A stretch of DNA of 12,824 bases from positions 159,314-172,137 of the forward strand of contig DNVW01000012.1 in assembly GCA_003507395.1 (NCBI GenBank), in the 5' to 3' direction. Shown here one piece after another: positions 6,003 to 12,662 of this stretch. Numbering within the stretch: position 1 is the stretch's first letter; the number at the start of each line of letters is the position of its first letter. A program made the position numbers and the translations under genes. The stretch comes from Clostridiales bacterium. GTDB lineage: Bacteria; Bacillota; Clostridia; TANB77; CAG-508. The notes beneath the pieces were generated by a model. That model made no database searches, was not told the origin of the DNA, and was given only the letters and a program-made list of their open reading frames with translations.

Positions 6003-8165
6003 CTAAGTATGAACTCCATCCGCAACGGATTGTAATTCTTCTTCTAATCTGGTAGCTAGTTTTTCAACTATTCCATCAATATCTTGTTCTTCATTTATGT
6101 TATTATTATTATTCATTGTAATATTTACGCTTGCTGTAGTAAATCTATTTACAGTATCTCTTTCTGCTATATCAATCAAATATTTTAAATCTTCTTCAGA
6201 TATTTCTGAGTTATCAGCTATTTTTTTAGTATCTCCAGCAATATCTCCAAGTGTGCCATCACCCATGCTACTAAAATCAAAACCATCCATACTTAAGGCA
6301 TCGTTTATAGCTGAAGTTGCACCATTTATCCAATCATTTCTATGGTCTGTTCTATCTTGTCTTGTAGTTTCTAGCTCTATAACCTTATTTTGTATATCAG
6401 TAGCTGAGCTACTTAAATCTGCTGCAAATTTTGCTTTATTTTCGTTGATTGAATTATTTACTTCATTCATATCATCTAGCATGCTTTGTAAATCTTCGTT
6501 TCTTCTTACAACATTGTCCATCATGCCTTCCATTGCCTTATCTGCGAAATTCGCATATTGTGCATAATCTATTGAAACTCCTGGTATTTTATTTAAAATT
6601 GAAATTATTCCATTTACGATTCCTAATACTCCATTATACAGCCATTGAAAAATATACAGTATTCCTACTCCAACAGCTTCTAATCCTGTTTCAAATGCAT
6701 ACCATGCAGATAACAATGCATAGCAAACTCCTATCATTCCTAATAGCATAAATTGTGCTGCTAGAACTATTCCATAAAAAACTGTTTTGCATCCTAGCCA
6801 TAAAGTCATAGCACCTATAACTAACATGTCCCATAAATATATAATTGCATAAGCCACCTTATCGTTAGTAAACCACAAGTATGTAAGTGCCACTATTAAG
6901 GCCATAATCAATACAACAATCCATACGATAGGACAAGCATATAATGCAGTATTTAATCCATATTGTGCAGCTGTAGCAGATAATGTTGCTCCGGCTTGCA
7001 TCATACTTGCTGCTGCTTGTACTTTTTGTATAATAGCTAATATAGTCAGAATTCCACTTGTAATAGTAGAAATTACATTAAATGCAATATATGCTCCAAC
7101 TATTCCTAGTATTACTGGTGCAAGTGGCTCTAAAATACTATATAACCATGCTGCAGTTTCTATTAAACTTAATACAGCCTGCGCAGCTAAGCTTGCTCCT
7201 TCTATAAACATATTGAACATTTCCTGTACTTGCTGATTATTTGCTAGAGCATTAATTTTTTTCAAAACTGGATCTAATGCTTTAATTGTTATATTTTTCA
7301 TTTTTGTCCATACTTGAGCCCAAGTCATTGGCATTTTGTTATATCTGTCATTTATTTGGTCTGCTGTTGAAAACATAGCATTTTTTATAATATCAGATGT
7401 AATTACGCCCTGTGATGATAATTCTTTTAAATCTCCTTTGGATTTACCGGTATAGTTTGCTATTGCCTCAGCTAATAAAGGTGCATTCTCCATAATGCTA
7501 CGGAATTCATCCCCTTGTAATTTGCCAGATGCCATCGCTTGTGTTAATTGATACATTGCAGAAGTTTGTTCTTGAATACTTGCACCACCTATTGTAAAAT
7601 TTTTATTCATTAACTCTGTAAATGCAATTATCTCATCTGTATTTTTAAAATTATCCCCTGCCAGAATTCCTAATTTTGATACAACGCTAGTAGTATCCAG
7701 AAATGAAGATCTAGTTCTATTCGACATCGCAAATATTTTATTTTCTAAATTTTCTACACTATCATTATCATCTACTATCAGTTCAAGTCTTGCTCTATTG
7801 CTAGAAACTTGATCGGATAAGTCAACTGTTTTTCCAATTATTGTTATTCCTCCTGCTGCTATTGCAACATTCTTTATAGTATTTAATAGTTTATTTGCCG
7901 CCAAATTAGAATTTTCAAAGTTAGAAGGCATTTTTCTTGTTTCATTATTAGCATTTTGTGCTGACTGTTCTATCTGGTTCAATATCATATTTGTATTATT
8001 TAACTCTTCCTTCGCTATTTTTAGTGATTGTAAATCAACTGGATTAGATGATGCTGTTTGCATATCTTCAAAATTATTAATAAGAATTCTGCAAGCATTG
8101 CTCATACTTCTAAGTGCAGGAGACATACTGTCTTGAACCATTATAGCAGTTTTTATTGTTGCCAT
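6003..8165 (-). CDS. xkdO: Tail tape measure protein (XkdO-like, short)
   Basis: A 720-residue tape measure protein, which sets tail length and is packed inside the tube. The N-terminal tape measure domain spans about 100-300, with the diagnostic SGKLQGDEFRSIMENAPLLA at 213-232 and LKELSSQGVITSDIIKNAMF at 246-265. A strongly hydrophobic part at about 325-525 holds several likely membrane-spanning helices, consistent with a role in DNA passage through the membrane. The C-terminus has the coiled, Asn-rich tail typical of PBSX-type members (DGTLGDIAGDTKKIADN near 636-652, then ITMNNNNNINEEQDIDGIVE). It is well shorter than PBSX XkdO as recalled, implying a shorter tail. Start ATG at 8165 with AGGAAGGTG 5 nt upstream; stop TAG. 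It follows the chaperone extension frame by 29 nt. Confidence 0.93.
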   Translation of the reverse strand: MATIKTAIMVQDSMSPALRSMSNACRILINNFEDMQTASSNPVDLQSLKIAKEELNNTNMILNQIEQSAQNANNETRKMPSNFENSNLAANKLLNTIKNVAIAAGGITIIGKTVDLSDQVSSNRARLELIVDDNDSVENLENKIFAMSNRTRSSFLDTTSVVSKLGILAGDNFKNTDEIIAFTELMNKNFTIGGASIQEQTSAMYQLTQAMASGKLQGDEFRSIMENAPLLAEAIANYTGKSKGDLKELSSQGVITSDIIKNAMFSTADQINDRYNKMPMTWAQVWTKMKNITIKALDPVLKKINALANNQQVQEMFNMFIEGASLAAQAVLSLIETAAWLYSILEPLAPVILGIVGAYIAFNVISTITSGILTILAIIQKVQAAASMMQAGATLSATAAQYGLNTALYACPIVWIVVLIMALIVALTYLWFTNDKVAYAIIYLWDMLVIGAMTLWLGCKTVFYGIVLAAQFMLLGMIGVCYALLSAWYAFETGLEAVGVGILYIFQWLYNGVLGIVNGIISILNKIPGVSIDYAQYANFADKAMEGMMDNVVRRNEDLQSMLDDMNEVNNSINENKAKFAADLSSSATDIQNKVIELETTRQDRTDHRNDWINGATSAINDALSMDGFDFSSMGDGTLGDIAGDTKKIADNSEISEEDLKYLIDIAERDTVNRFTTASVNITMNNNNNINEEQDIDGIVEKLATRLEEELQSVADGVHT

Positions 8166-8194
8166 TGTTTCACCTTCCTTCTCTTATTTCCACA

Positions 8195-8787
8195 TTATTT
8201 TTTTAATTTACTTTGCTGTTCTTTTTCATTTTCAATTCTAATATCAATAGATGCAATAACAAAAGCTTTTTCTTTAAATGGTAATTCTATAAATTCATGT
8301 GGAAATCTATGAAGTTTTTGAAGGCAATAATGAGCATACACAGCTTCATAATCGCCTTCTTTAATTAGTTTTTTGCTTCTTCAACCGCTTCTTCTAATTC
8401 ATATCCATTTATTCTTTGAATTTCTGCTGTTAGATCATCATATTCTGCAGCATTTAATAAATGTTTTGTCAACAAATCAATAGAGTCCATCTCATGATAA
8501 AAGTCTAATAACTCTGCATTGTGAAGGTCCGGAAATATAACACATTTATCAGTAAGCAATTGCAAATATCTAATTGTATCTAATTGCTGTTGATATCCTT
8601 TTTTCTTTCCATTTTGTACTATAACTTGTCTATAGCATTGTTTTCTTAAATCTTCATTCTCTTTTGCAGTTATAGTTTTTAATTTCCATGGGATAGGCTT
8701 TCCATTTTCATCCTTGAAGTTTTTAGAAGCTACATATTCAAAAACTTCTTCTTTCTTTTCAATCATAAAAGCTTGTAAATTGCTCAT
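8195..8787 (-). CDS. xkdN: Tail assembly chaperone, long form made by -1 ribosomal frameshift
   Basis: Reading shifts -1 at the heptamer A AAA AAC (8374-8368), right before the TAA of the short form, and then continues for 57 codons to TAA at 8197-8195, giving about 197 residues. The extension begins LIKEGDYEAVYAHYCLQKLH and ends with ASIDIRIENEKEQQSKLKK. A Trp/Tyr/His-rich segment followed by a charged IxIRIENEK-like end is what tail chaperone extensions of Gram-positive phages usually look like. The extension frame has no usable start of its own, and it sits between the chaperone and the tape measure, where the G-T fusion of lambda and its relatives lies. The long and short forms together coat the tape measure during tube polymerisation. 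The slip site is read directly; its use and efficiency are inferred. Confidence 0.78.
8320..8374 (-). promoter_or_regulatory. -1 programmed frameshift signal: A AAA AAC plus downstream stem-loop
   Basis: The heptamer (8374-8368) is in the correct X XXY YYZ phase (codons GCA AAA AAC) and directly abuts the zero-frame TAA. After an 8-nt spacer (TAATTAAA), GAAGGC (8359-8354) pairs with GCCUUC (8325-8320). Inside it, GAUUAUGA (8353-8346) pairs with UCAUUAUU (8333-8326) with one U-U mismatch and one G-U. An inner GC/GC pair closes a 7-nt loop. Spacing and length suit a frameshift-stimulating stem. Confidence 0.78.
8365..8787 (-). CDS. xkdN: Tail assembly chaperone, short form (XkdN-like)
   Basis: A 140-residue XkdN-family tail assembly chaperone, encoded between the tube and tape measure genes as in PBSX. 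Family features include an N-terminal MSNLQAFMIEKKEEVFEYVASKNF-type strand and helix, the PIPWKLKTITAKENEDLRK motif at about 31-49, and the LNAAEYDDLTAEIQRINGY C-terminal helix near 111-129. It is not part of the finished virion: the protein keeps the tape measure soluble and recruits tube subunits. Start ATG at 8787 with GAAGGAAT upstream; it lies 25 nt after the tube gene. The last codons are the slippery GCA AAA AAC, then TAA, so this is the product made when no frameshift occurs. Both forms begin at the same ATG. Confidence 0.9.
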   Translation of the reverse strand: MSNLQAFMIEKKEEVFEYVASKNFKDENGKPIPWKLKTITAKENEDLRKQCYRQVIVQNGKKKGYQQQLDTIRYLQLLTDKCVIFPDLHNAELLDFYHEMDSIDLLTKHLLNAAEYDDLTAEIQRINGYELEEAVEEAKN

Positions 8788-8812
8788 AATATTCCTTCTT
8801 TCTTATTTATTT

Positions 8813-9286
8813 TTATTCCATTCCATCTAAAACTTTAAATTTAGTTGGATTTGCAAAATCTTCAAATGTAAATTCAATCTCTTGCTCTAGAAAATCTCCA
8901 TCTACATCAAATGATGCTAATACTCCACCATTGATATTGCAACCTTTAAATATCATTGAACATGCACCTGCTGATGATGTTGGATCTTCATTTGTTACCT
9001 GAGTATCAAAATATACATCTTCTCCCGAATTTTTATATCTTTCCATAAGCTCATCAAAAATAGATGTATTTTTATATACTGTCATTTTTCCTGTACCTTT
9101 CCAGCCAGTTGATTTATTTCCAGCACCTGTTTTTCCTAATATGTTTATTTCCTTTTTAGTTTTCTCAAATTTTGCTTCAAAATCTTTTGCTTGCATTAGT
9201 AAATATCTTCTTCCTTCGATAGTTACGTAGCAGTCTGCCAATTTTGCGCTAATAGCATCTTTAGCATTCATATTAATTTCAGACAT
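8813..9286 (-). CDS. xkdM: Tail tube protein (XkdM-like)
   Basis: A 157-residue tube protein of the XkdM family (DUF2001), which stacks into the rigid inner tube driven through the host envelope. Visible family features are the N-terminal MNAKDAISAKLADCYVTIEG strand, the central KKEINILGKTGAGNKSTGWK loop-strand at about 44-63, GKMTVYKNTSIF at about 66-77, and the C-terminal EIEFTFEDFANPTKF. Length is normal. The start ATG at 9286 has AAAGGAGGAAATTTATT upstream, one of the strongest ribosome binding sites here, as expected for an abundant virion protein. It follows the sheath gene after the longest gap in the window, which contains a hairpin. Confidence 0.93.
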   Translation of the reverse strand: MSEINMNAKDAISAKLADCYVTIEGRRYLLMQAKDFEAKFEKTKKEINILGKTGAGNKSTGWKGTGKMTVYKNTSIFDELMERYKNSGEDVYFDTQVTNEDPTSSAGACSMIFKGCNINGGVLASFDVDGDFLEQEIEFTFEDFANPTKFKVLDGME

Positions 9287-9313
9287 AATAAATTTCCTCC
9301 TTTAAAATAAATT

Positions 9314-9336
9314 AAGAGAACATGTACTGCCCTCTT
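9314..9336 (-). other. Hairpin in the sheath-tube intergenic gap
   Basis: Directly after the sheath TAA, AAGAGGGCA (9336-9328) pairs with UGUUCUCUU (9322-9314) over 9 pairs, two of them G-U, around the loop GUACA. AAUUUAUUUU follows, then the tube ribosome binding site. The U-run is poor, so a weak terminator, an RNA-processing site or a 3'-end stabiliser are all possible. The structure is visible; its function is inferred. Confidence 0.45.
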
Positions 9337-10629
9337 TTATTCTACAACTACGGTCATATATAATTTTTCCATAGCATTAACTATTTGTACTGCAGCATCA
9401 ATAGTTACGGATTTTTTATCATTTCCAATTGCTACTGCGATATCTGTGTCTTTAAAATTCTCTATTGCTTGTATCTGTTGATATGATTTAAATAATGTTG
9501 CTATATCATTCCATAATGAGGTTCTTCCAGACTCATTATTTGCAATTTTTCCTATGTATTTTGAATTAAATACACTTGCTACATCTGTTGCAATTTGGTC
9601 TAATACCCTTATAGTTTGATTTGATTTAAACTCTTCACCTTTTTCATCAGTAGTATTAACTAAGCTGTTTATATCCACTAAAACTCTAACTTGGTCACCT
9701 ACTTGATGTAAAACAAATTCTCCACTATCAATTGCTGTTTCTAGTTGTGCTTGTGTATATTCTGTTTTAGGTGTATATTCTCCATCGTATGTCTTATTGG
9801 TGTTTGATTTATTTATCTCACAACCTGCAATTACGCCAGTAACCCAATATATCATTCCTATATCTGATTCATCTGCAGCATTTTTTACATTAATAACTCC
9901 TTCATAATCAGCAGATGTGTTATACAATACAGCTTGAAATTTAATACCTAATTTATCTCTTAATCTTTTTGCATATTGAACATATAAGCCTGTTATAGAT
10001 GTATCTTTAGATAAACATCCAACTGCATTGAATGAATAAGATTCAAGTTTGTTTAGAAAATCTTGATGAGCTGTTGAGCTAACTGTTCCATTTGTTCCAC
10101 CAGCTAGTGCTGTTCCTGCTGTAACAGTCAGTGTAGTAGCTTTGAATGAAACAAATTCATTTGCAACTAATTCACTTGCTGTTTTTACGATTTGTTTATC
10201 AACTTCTTTTGTTCCAAGCATCGTTATTACTTCATATTTATTATTATCATCAACATTTTTTTGTATGATAATTTTCAAGTCATTTCCTCGTGTTCCAGAA
10301 TATAAAGCTGTTGCAATATCATTTGTAGCTTTTTCTCCTTCATTTAATTTATATAAATATGCTTTCTTGATATTTTTAAATAAATCTCTTAGTCCTTTTA
10401 ATTTTGGATCTGAATATTCATATCCAAATAAGGCTAAAGAATTTTTTGCAAATTCTTCTCCTGTTACTGCTATTATTTGGCTATCTTTTCCCCAATCAAG
10501 TTCAAGTGCTAATGCAGCAATTCCTCTATCTCCTGCAACTGCAGAAGCCGCTTTTTGTGATGCAAAATTAATGTATGCACCAGGTATTTTTTTGTTTTGG
10601 ACTGTAAAAGTTCCTCCTCCTAATGACAT
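9337..10629 (-). CDS. xkdK: Contractile tail sheath protein (XkdK-like)
   Basis: A 430-residue tail sheath protein; its contraction drives the tube through the cell envelope, marking the virus as myovirus-type. The N-terminus (MSLGGGTFTVQNKKIPGAYINF) is the usual opening of PBSX-type sheaths. A central subtilisin-like sheath domain spans about 90-300, with YSGTRGNDLKIII near 109-121. The conserved C-terminal sheath domain spans about 310-430, with FVLHQVGDQVRVLVDINSLV and then DQIATDVASVFNSKYIGKIA, NESGRTSLWNDI and a hydrophobic beta tail at the end (MEKLYMTVVVE). Length is within the family range. The start ATG has AGGAAAGGTGAATTAAT upstream and lies 1 nt after the stop of the small YqzN-like gene, suggesting coupling. 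Confidence 0.95.
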   Translation of the reverse strand: MSLGGGTFTVQNKKIPGAYINFASQKAASAVAGDRGIAALALELDWGKDSQIIAVTGEEFAKNSLALFGYEYSDPKLKGLRDLFKNIKKAYLYKLNEGEKATNDIATALYSGTRGNDLKIIIQKNVDDNNKYEVITMLGTKEVDKQIVKTASELVANEFVSFKATTLTVTAGTALAGGTNGTVSSTAHQDFLNKLESYSFNAVGCLSKDTSITGLYVQYAKRLRDKLGIKFQAVLYNTSADYEGVINVKNAADESDIGMIYWVTGVIAGCEINKSNTNKTYDGEYTPKTEYTQAQLETAIDSGEFVLHQVGDQVRVLVDINSLVNTTDEKGEEFKSNQTIRVLDQIATDVASVFNSKYIGKIANNESGRTSLWNDIATLFKSYQQIQAIENFKDTDIAVAIGNDKKSVTIDAAVQIVNAMEKLYMTVVVE

Positions 10630-10630
10630 A

Positions 10631-10816
10631 TTAATTCACCTTTCCTTTCCTAAAATCTTCTATTGTCTTATTTACTTCTTCTAATGTATATAATTTATCA
10701 TCTTTTAATAAAGCATTAAGTAAATCGACATTATCTTTAAATTTTTTTGAATTTACTATTTGTTGTTTAGTAAATCTATCTTCAATTATAGTTTCTACTT
10801 TTTTTCCCTTAGCCAT
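10631..10816 (-). CDS. Small YqzN/YkzM-like protein
   Basis: A 61-residue protein with the pattern of the YqzN/YkzM family: a short charged N-terminus, FTKQQIVNSKKFKDNVDLL, then LKDDKLYTLEEVNKTIEDF and a basic tail. It occurs between the terminator and sheath genes in the skin element and in many clostridial prophages. Its function is not known. The start was set at 10816 because GGGGAGG lies 9 nt upstream and the product then opens MAKGKK like relatives. A longer in-frame reading to 10843 would add nine residues that overlap the previous gene. The chosen start overlaps the terminator gene stop by 8 nt (ATGGCTAA). Confidence 0.8.
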   Translation of the reverse strand: MAKGKKVETIIEDRFTKQQIVNSKKFKDNVDLLNALLKDDKLYTLEEVNKTIEDFRKGKVN

Positions 10817-11249
10817 CCTTTTTAACCTCCCCATTAAGATCATAATTGTTCATCTGTGTATTATCATTTTCTCCCTTACATATAAATAATTTATAGTCAA
10901 TGAAAAAGTGTAACACTCCATCTTCAATTTTAGATTGCATTTTATCTGCTCTAATTAGTGCATTATTAGTTAAAGTTATATACTCTAAATCATATAACTT
11001 ATCTGCCATTTCCATTAAACTTGGTGTATCATCATTTTTTGAAAAACCTGTAATATCAAAATGAAGTATATCTATATAATTTTTTTTATTTATACCTATA
11101 TCTCGATTCTCATTTCCATCTAAGTAATTAATAAAAAAACAAGGTTTTTCCATACCTTGCTGAACATTATCATCATATACCTTATAGGATACATCAAATA
11201 TTTTTCTAATTTTTAAGGAAATCCCTGTCACTATTTTATCAATAACCAT
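10809..11249 (-). CDS. Tail terminator family protein (YqbJ-like)
   Basis: A 146-residue protein in the position of the tail terminator, which caps the growing tube and sheath and presents the tail to the head. The N-terminal helix (MVIDKIVTGISLKIRKIF), the KPCFFINYLDG strand at about 35-45 and the central LHFDITGFSKN strand followed by a LMEMADKLYDLEYI helix match the alpha/beta layout of the terminator family found at this place in PBSX/skin-type phages. The start ATG has GGAGGAG about 10 nt upstream and overlaps the stop of the gp10-like gene by 11 nt. Its stop overlaps the start of the small YqzN-like gene. Recognition rests on pattern and gene order. Confidence 0.78.
   Translation of the reverse strand: MVIDKIVTGISLKIRKIFDVSYKVYDDNVQQGMEKPCFFINYLDGNENRDIGINKKNYIDILHFDITGFSKNDDTPSLMEMADKLYDLEYITLTNNALIRADKMQSKIEDGVLHFFIDYKLFICKGENDNTQMNNYDLNGEVKKDG
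10826..10832 (-). promoter_or_regulatory. Ribosome binding site fixing the small-protein start
   Basis: GGGGAGG in the mRNA, 9 nt before the ATG at 10816. It lies inside the end of the terminator gene and points to this start rather than the one at 10843. Confidence 0.7.
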
Positions 11250-11805
11250 TATTAAAACACTCCTCCATAAATTTAGTCAATTTGCGTTCTATAATCTTAG
11301 GCAATTGTGATTCTAATTCTTTTTCTGATATAGTAAGCATAAAGTGTCCATTTACCCAGGCAGATTTTAATTTCTTGCCCAAAGCGGGAACAAATCTTCC
11401 AGGTTCTTGCCTATGTCCAAATTCAACATAAGATGAATATTCTACTGGATTTTTCACAATTATAATATAATTATTGCCAAGTCTGAGTATCTTTAAAGAG
11501 TCTGCATATTCCTTTGCATTTGGTACTTTTCCTCCCTCAGCTTCTTCTTGTGTTTTTGCTGTCCATCCTCTCCTTAATGTTCCTCCATTTTTTATTTTAT
11601 AAGTTCTATAGCTACCATCCTTTTTTATTACTTCAAAGGTTCCTTCTCCTACAGGTGTCCTTTTAATGACTTTCGCTAATAAACGAGCAGCCAACTCTCG
11701 AGAAACATCTTCACAAAATTTTTGCACATCGAATTTTGACATTTTTTCTATTTTTTTTGCCAACTCTTCTAGTTGTTTAAAATCACAACTTCCCCATCTA
11801 GCCAT
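11239..11805 (-). CDS. HK97 gp10-like tail completion/neck protein
   Basis: A 188-residue protein of the HK97 gp10-like family, which acts at the head-tail junction. Visible features are an N-terminal helix (FKQLEELAKKIEKMSKFDV), then RLLAKVIKRTPVGEGTFEV, the GGTLRRGWT turn typical of the family at about 75-83, and the C-terminal YSSYVEFGHRQEPGRFVPA with WVNGHFMLTIS at the usual closing position. The start is ATG at 11805, which overlaps the preceding TAA as TAATG and has AGGGGTG 6 nt upstream. An alternative GTG at 11814 would add only three residues. It lies between the stopper and terminator genes, as in skin/PBSX-type operons (YqbI/XkdI position). Confidence 0.85.
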   Translation of the reverse strand: MARWGSCDFKQLEELAKKIEKMSKFDVQKFCEDVSRELAARLLAKVIKRTPVGEGTFEVIKKDGSYRTYKIKNGGTLRRGWTAKTQEEAEGGKVPNAKEYADSLKILRLGNNYIIIVKNPVEYSSYVEFGHRQEPGRFVPALGKKLKSAWVNGHFMLTISEKELESQLPKIIERKLTKFMEECFNNGY

Positions 11806-12176
11806 TATGCCCACCCCTTAAATTTTTCTAACATAATTTCTTGGTGTGTGTCATATACTGCTGGTTCTCCACTATTTTTATATTCGGTAGTTCTATTTTT
11901 TTGAGTTACAATTATCTTAGAGCCAGGTTTTATATTTAATTCTGGAGCAATAAACAATTTGACCTTTGTAATAACATTAGATTGATTTTCGGTTTCATTA
12001 TTTGCATTAATATCCTCAAAAGATAGCTTACATGGTTGCTTTTCTAGTACAGTCTCTTCTTTAAAATTAGTTCTATTATTTTTTGGATTCGTATTTGATT
12101 TATATTCAATAATATCACATTTGCCATCATATAATTTTTCAATTGCCTGTCTAGCAATATTTAAATACGGATTCAT
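11805..12176 (-). CDS. Head-tail stopper, YqbH/XkdH-like
   Basis: A 123-residue, beta-rich protein at the stopper position (SPP1 gp16-like role), plugging the connector after DNA packaging until the tail docks. Features include an N-terminal helix ending in LYDGKCDIIEY, a QPCKLSFEDI strand, LFIAPELNIKPGSKIIVTQ at about 73-91, and the late GEPAVYDTHQEIMLEKF segment, which fit the YqbH/XkdH family. The start ATG at 12176 follows the connector stop by 1 nt and has GAGGTGGTAGT upstream. Its stop TAA overlaps the next start. The family call rests on pattern and gene order; no enzymatic motif is present. Confidence 0.75.
   Translation of the reverse strand: MNPYLNIARQAIEKLYDGKCDIIEYKSNTNPKNNRTNFKEETVLEKQPCKLSFEDINANNETENQSNVITKVKLFIAPELNIKPGSKIIVTQKNRTTEYKNSGEPAVYDTHQEIMLEKFKGWA
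11812..11818 (-). promoter_or_regulatory. Ribosome binding site for the gp10-like gene
   Basis: AGGGGTG in the mRNA, 6 nt before the ATG at 11805. It overlaps the alternative GTG start at 11814, which therefore probably serves as part of the binding site rather than as a start codon. Confidence 0.6.
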
Positions 12177-12177
12177 A

Positions 12178-12654
12178 CTACCACCTCATCTTTCGATGTC
12201 TGTATAAATCTTTTTTATATTTTTCTACTAAAACATCTTCTGAGAACTCTAATGTTCCTGTATTATATATTATTCCATTTATATTTACTGATGTTGCATC
12301 TGCAAAATCTACAGTTGTATCTCCCTCTTGTATGCTTTTAACTTTCATATTCATATCACTTGAGGAATTTACATCTATATTTTTAACAAACTGATTATCA
12401 TATCCATTTAAATACCAATAATCTTTTGTCATTCTAATCCATGTAGTATATAAGCTTTTTGGTATAGAAGAAAGATGTGTTGTATCTAAAATAATACACA
12501 TTGTATCACTTATTGAATATAATAACTGTTCTTTTGCAGCATTTCTTTTTGTCTCATCTTGAATGTTTGTTATTTTTAATTCATTTTGTAAACGCTCTAC
12601 AAACAATCCCATATTTATTTCTGTTCGGCTTTTTATTTCATTAAGAATATTCAT
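12178..12654 (-). CDS. Head-tail connector (adaptor) protein, YqbG-like position
   Basis: A 158-residue protein, helical in its first half (FVERLQNELKI, RNAAKEQLLYSISDTMCIIL, then LYTTWIRMTKDYWYLNGYD) with a beta-rich second half. This layout and the place after the capsid-proximal Rho-N/LEM-like gene fit the head-tail connector (gp6/adaptor) that extends the portal. The start ATG at 12654 has AGGTGATT upstream, overlapping the stop of the preceding gene, and its stop TAG lies 1 nt before the stopper start. Sequence identity to any one family is modest, so the call leans on architecture and gene order. Confidence 0.7.
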   Translation of the reverse strand: MNILNEIKSRTEINMGLFVERLQNELKITNIQDETKRNAAKEQLLYSISDTMCIILDTTHLSSIPKSLYTTWIRMTKDYWYLNGYDNQFVKNIDVNSSSDMNMKVKSIQEGDTTVDFADATSVNINGIIYNTGTLEFSEDVLVEKYKKDLYRHRKMRW

Positions 12655-12662
12655 ATAATCAC

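Noticed and set aside
6097..6567. Plus-strand open frame of 156 codons
   Set aside because: It lies antisense inside the tape measure gene, has a low-complexity hydrophobic translation and no ribosome binding site. It is a shadow of the AT-rich minus-strand gene.
10142..10684. Plus-strand open frame of 180 codons
   Set aside because: It is antisense to the sheath gene and the small YqzN-like gene, which are both well supported. The translation is Ser/Phe-rich and resembles no family.
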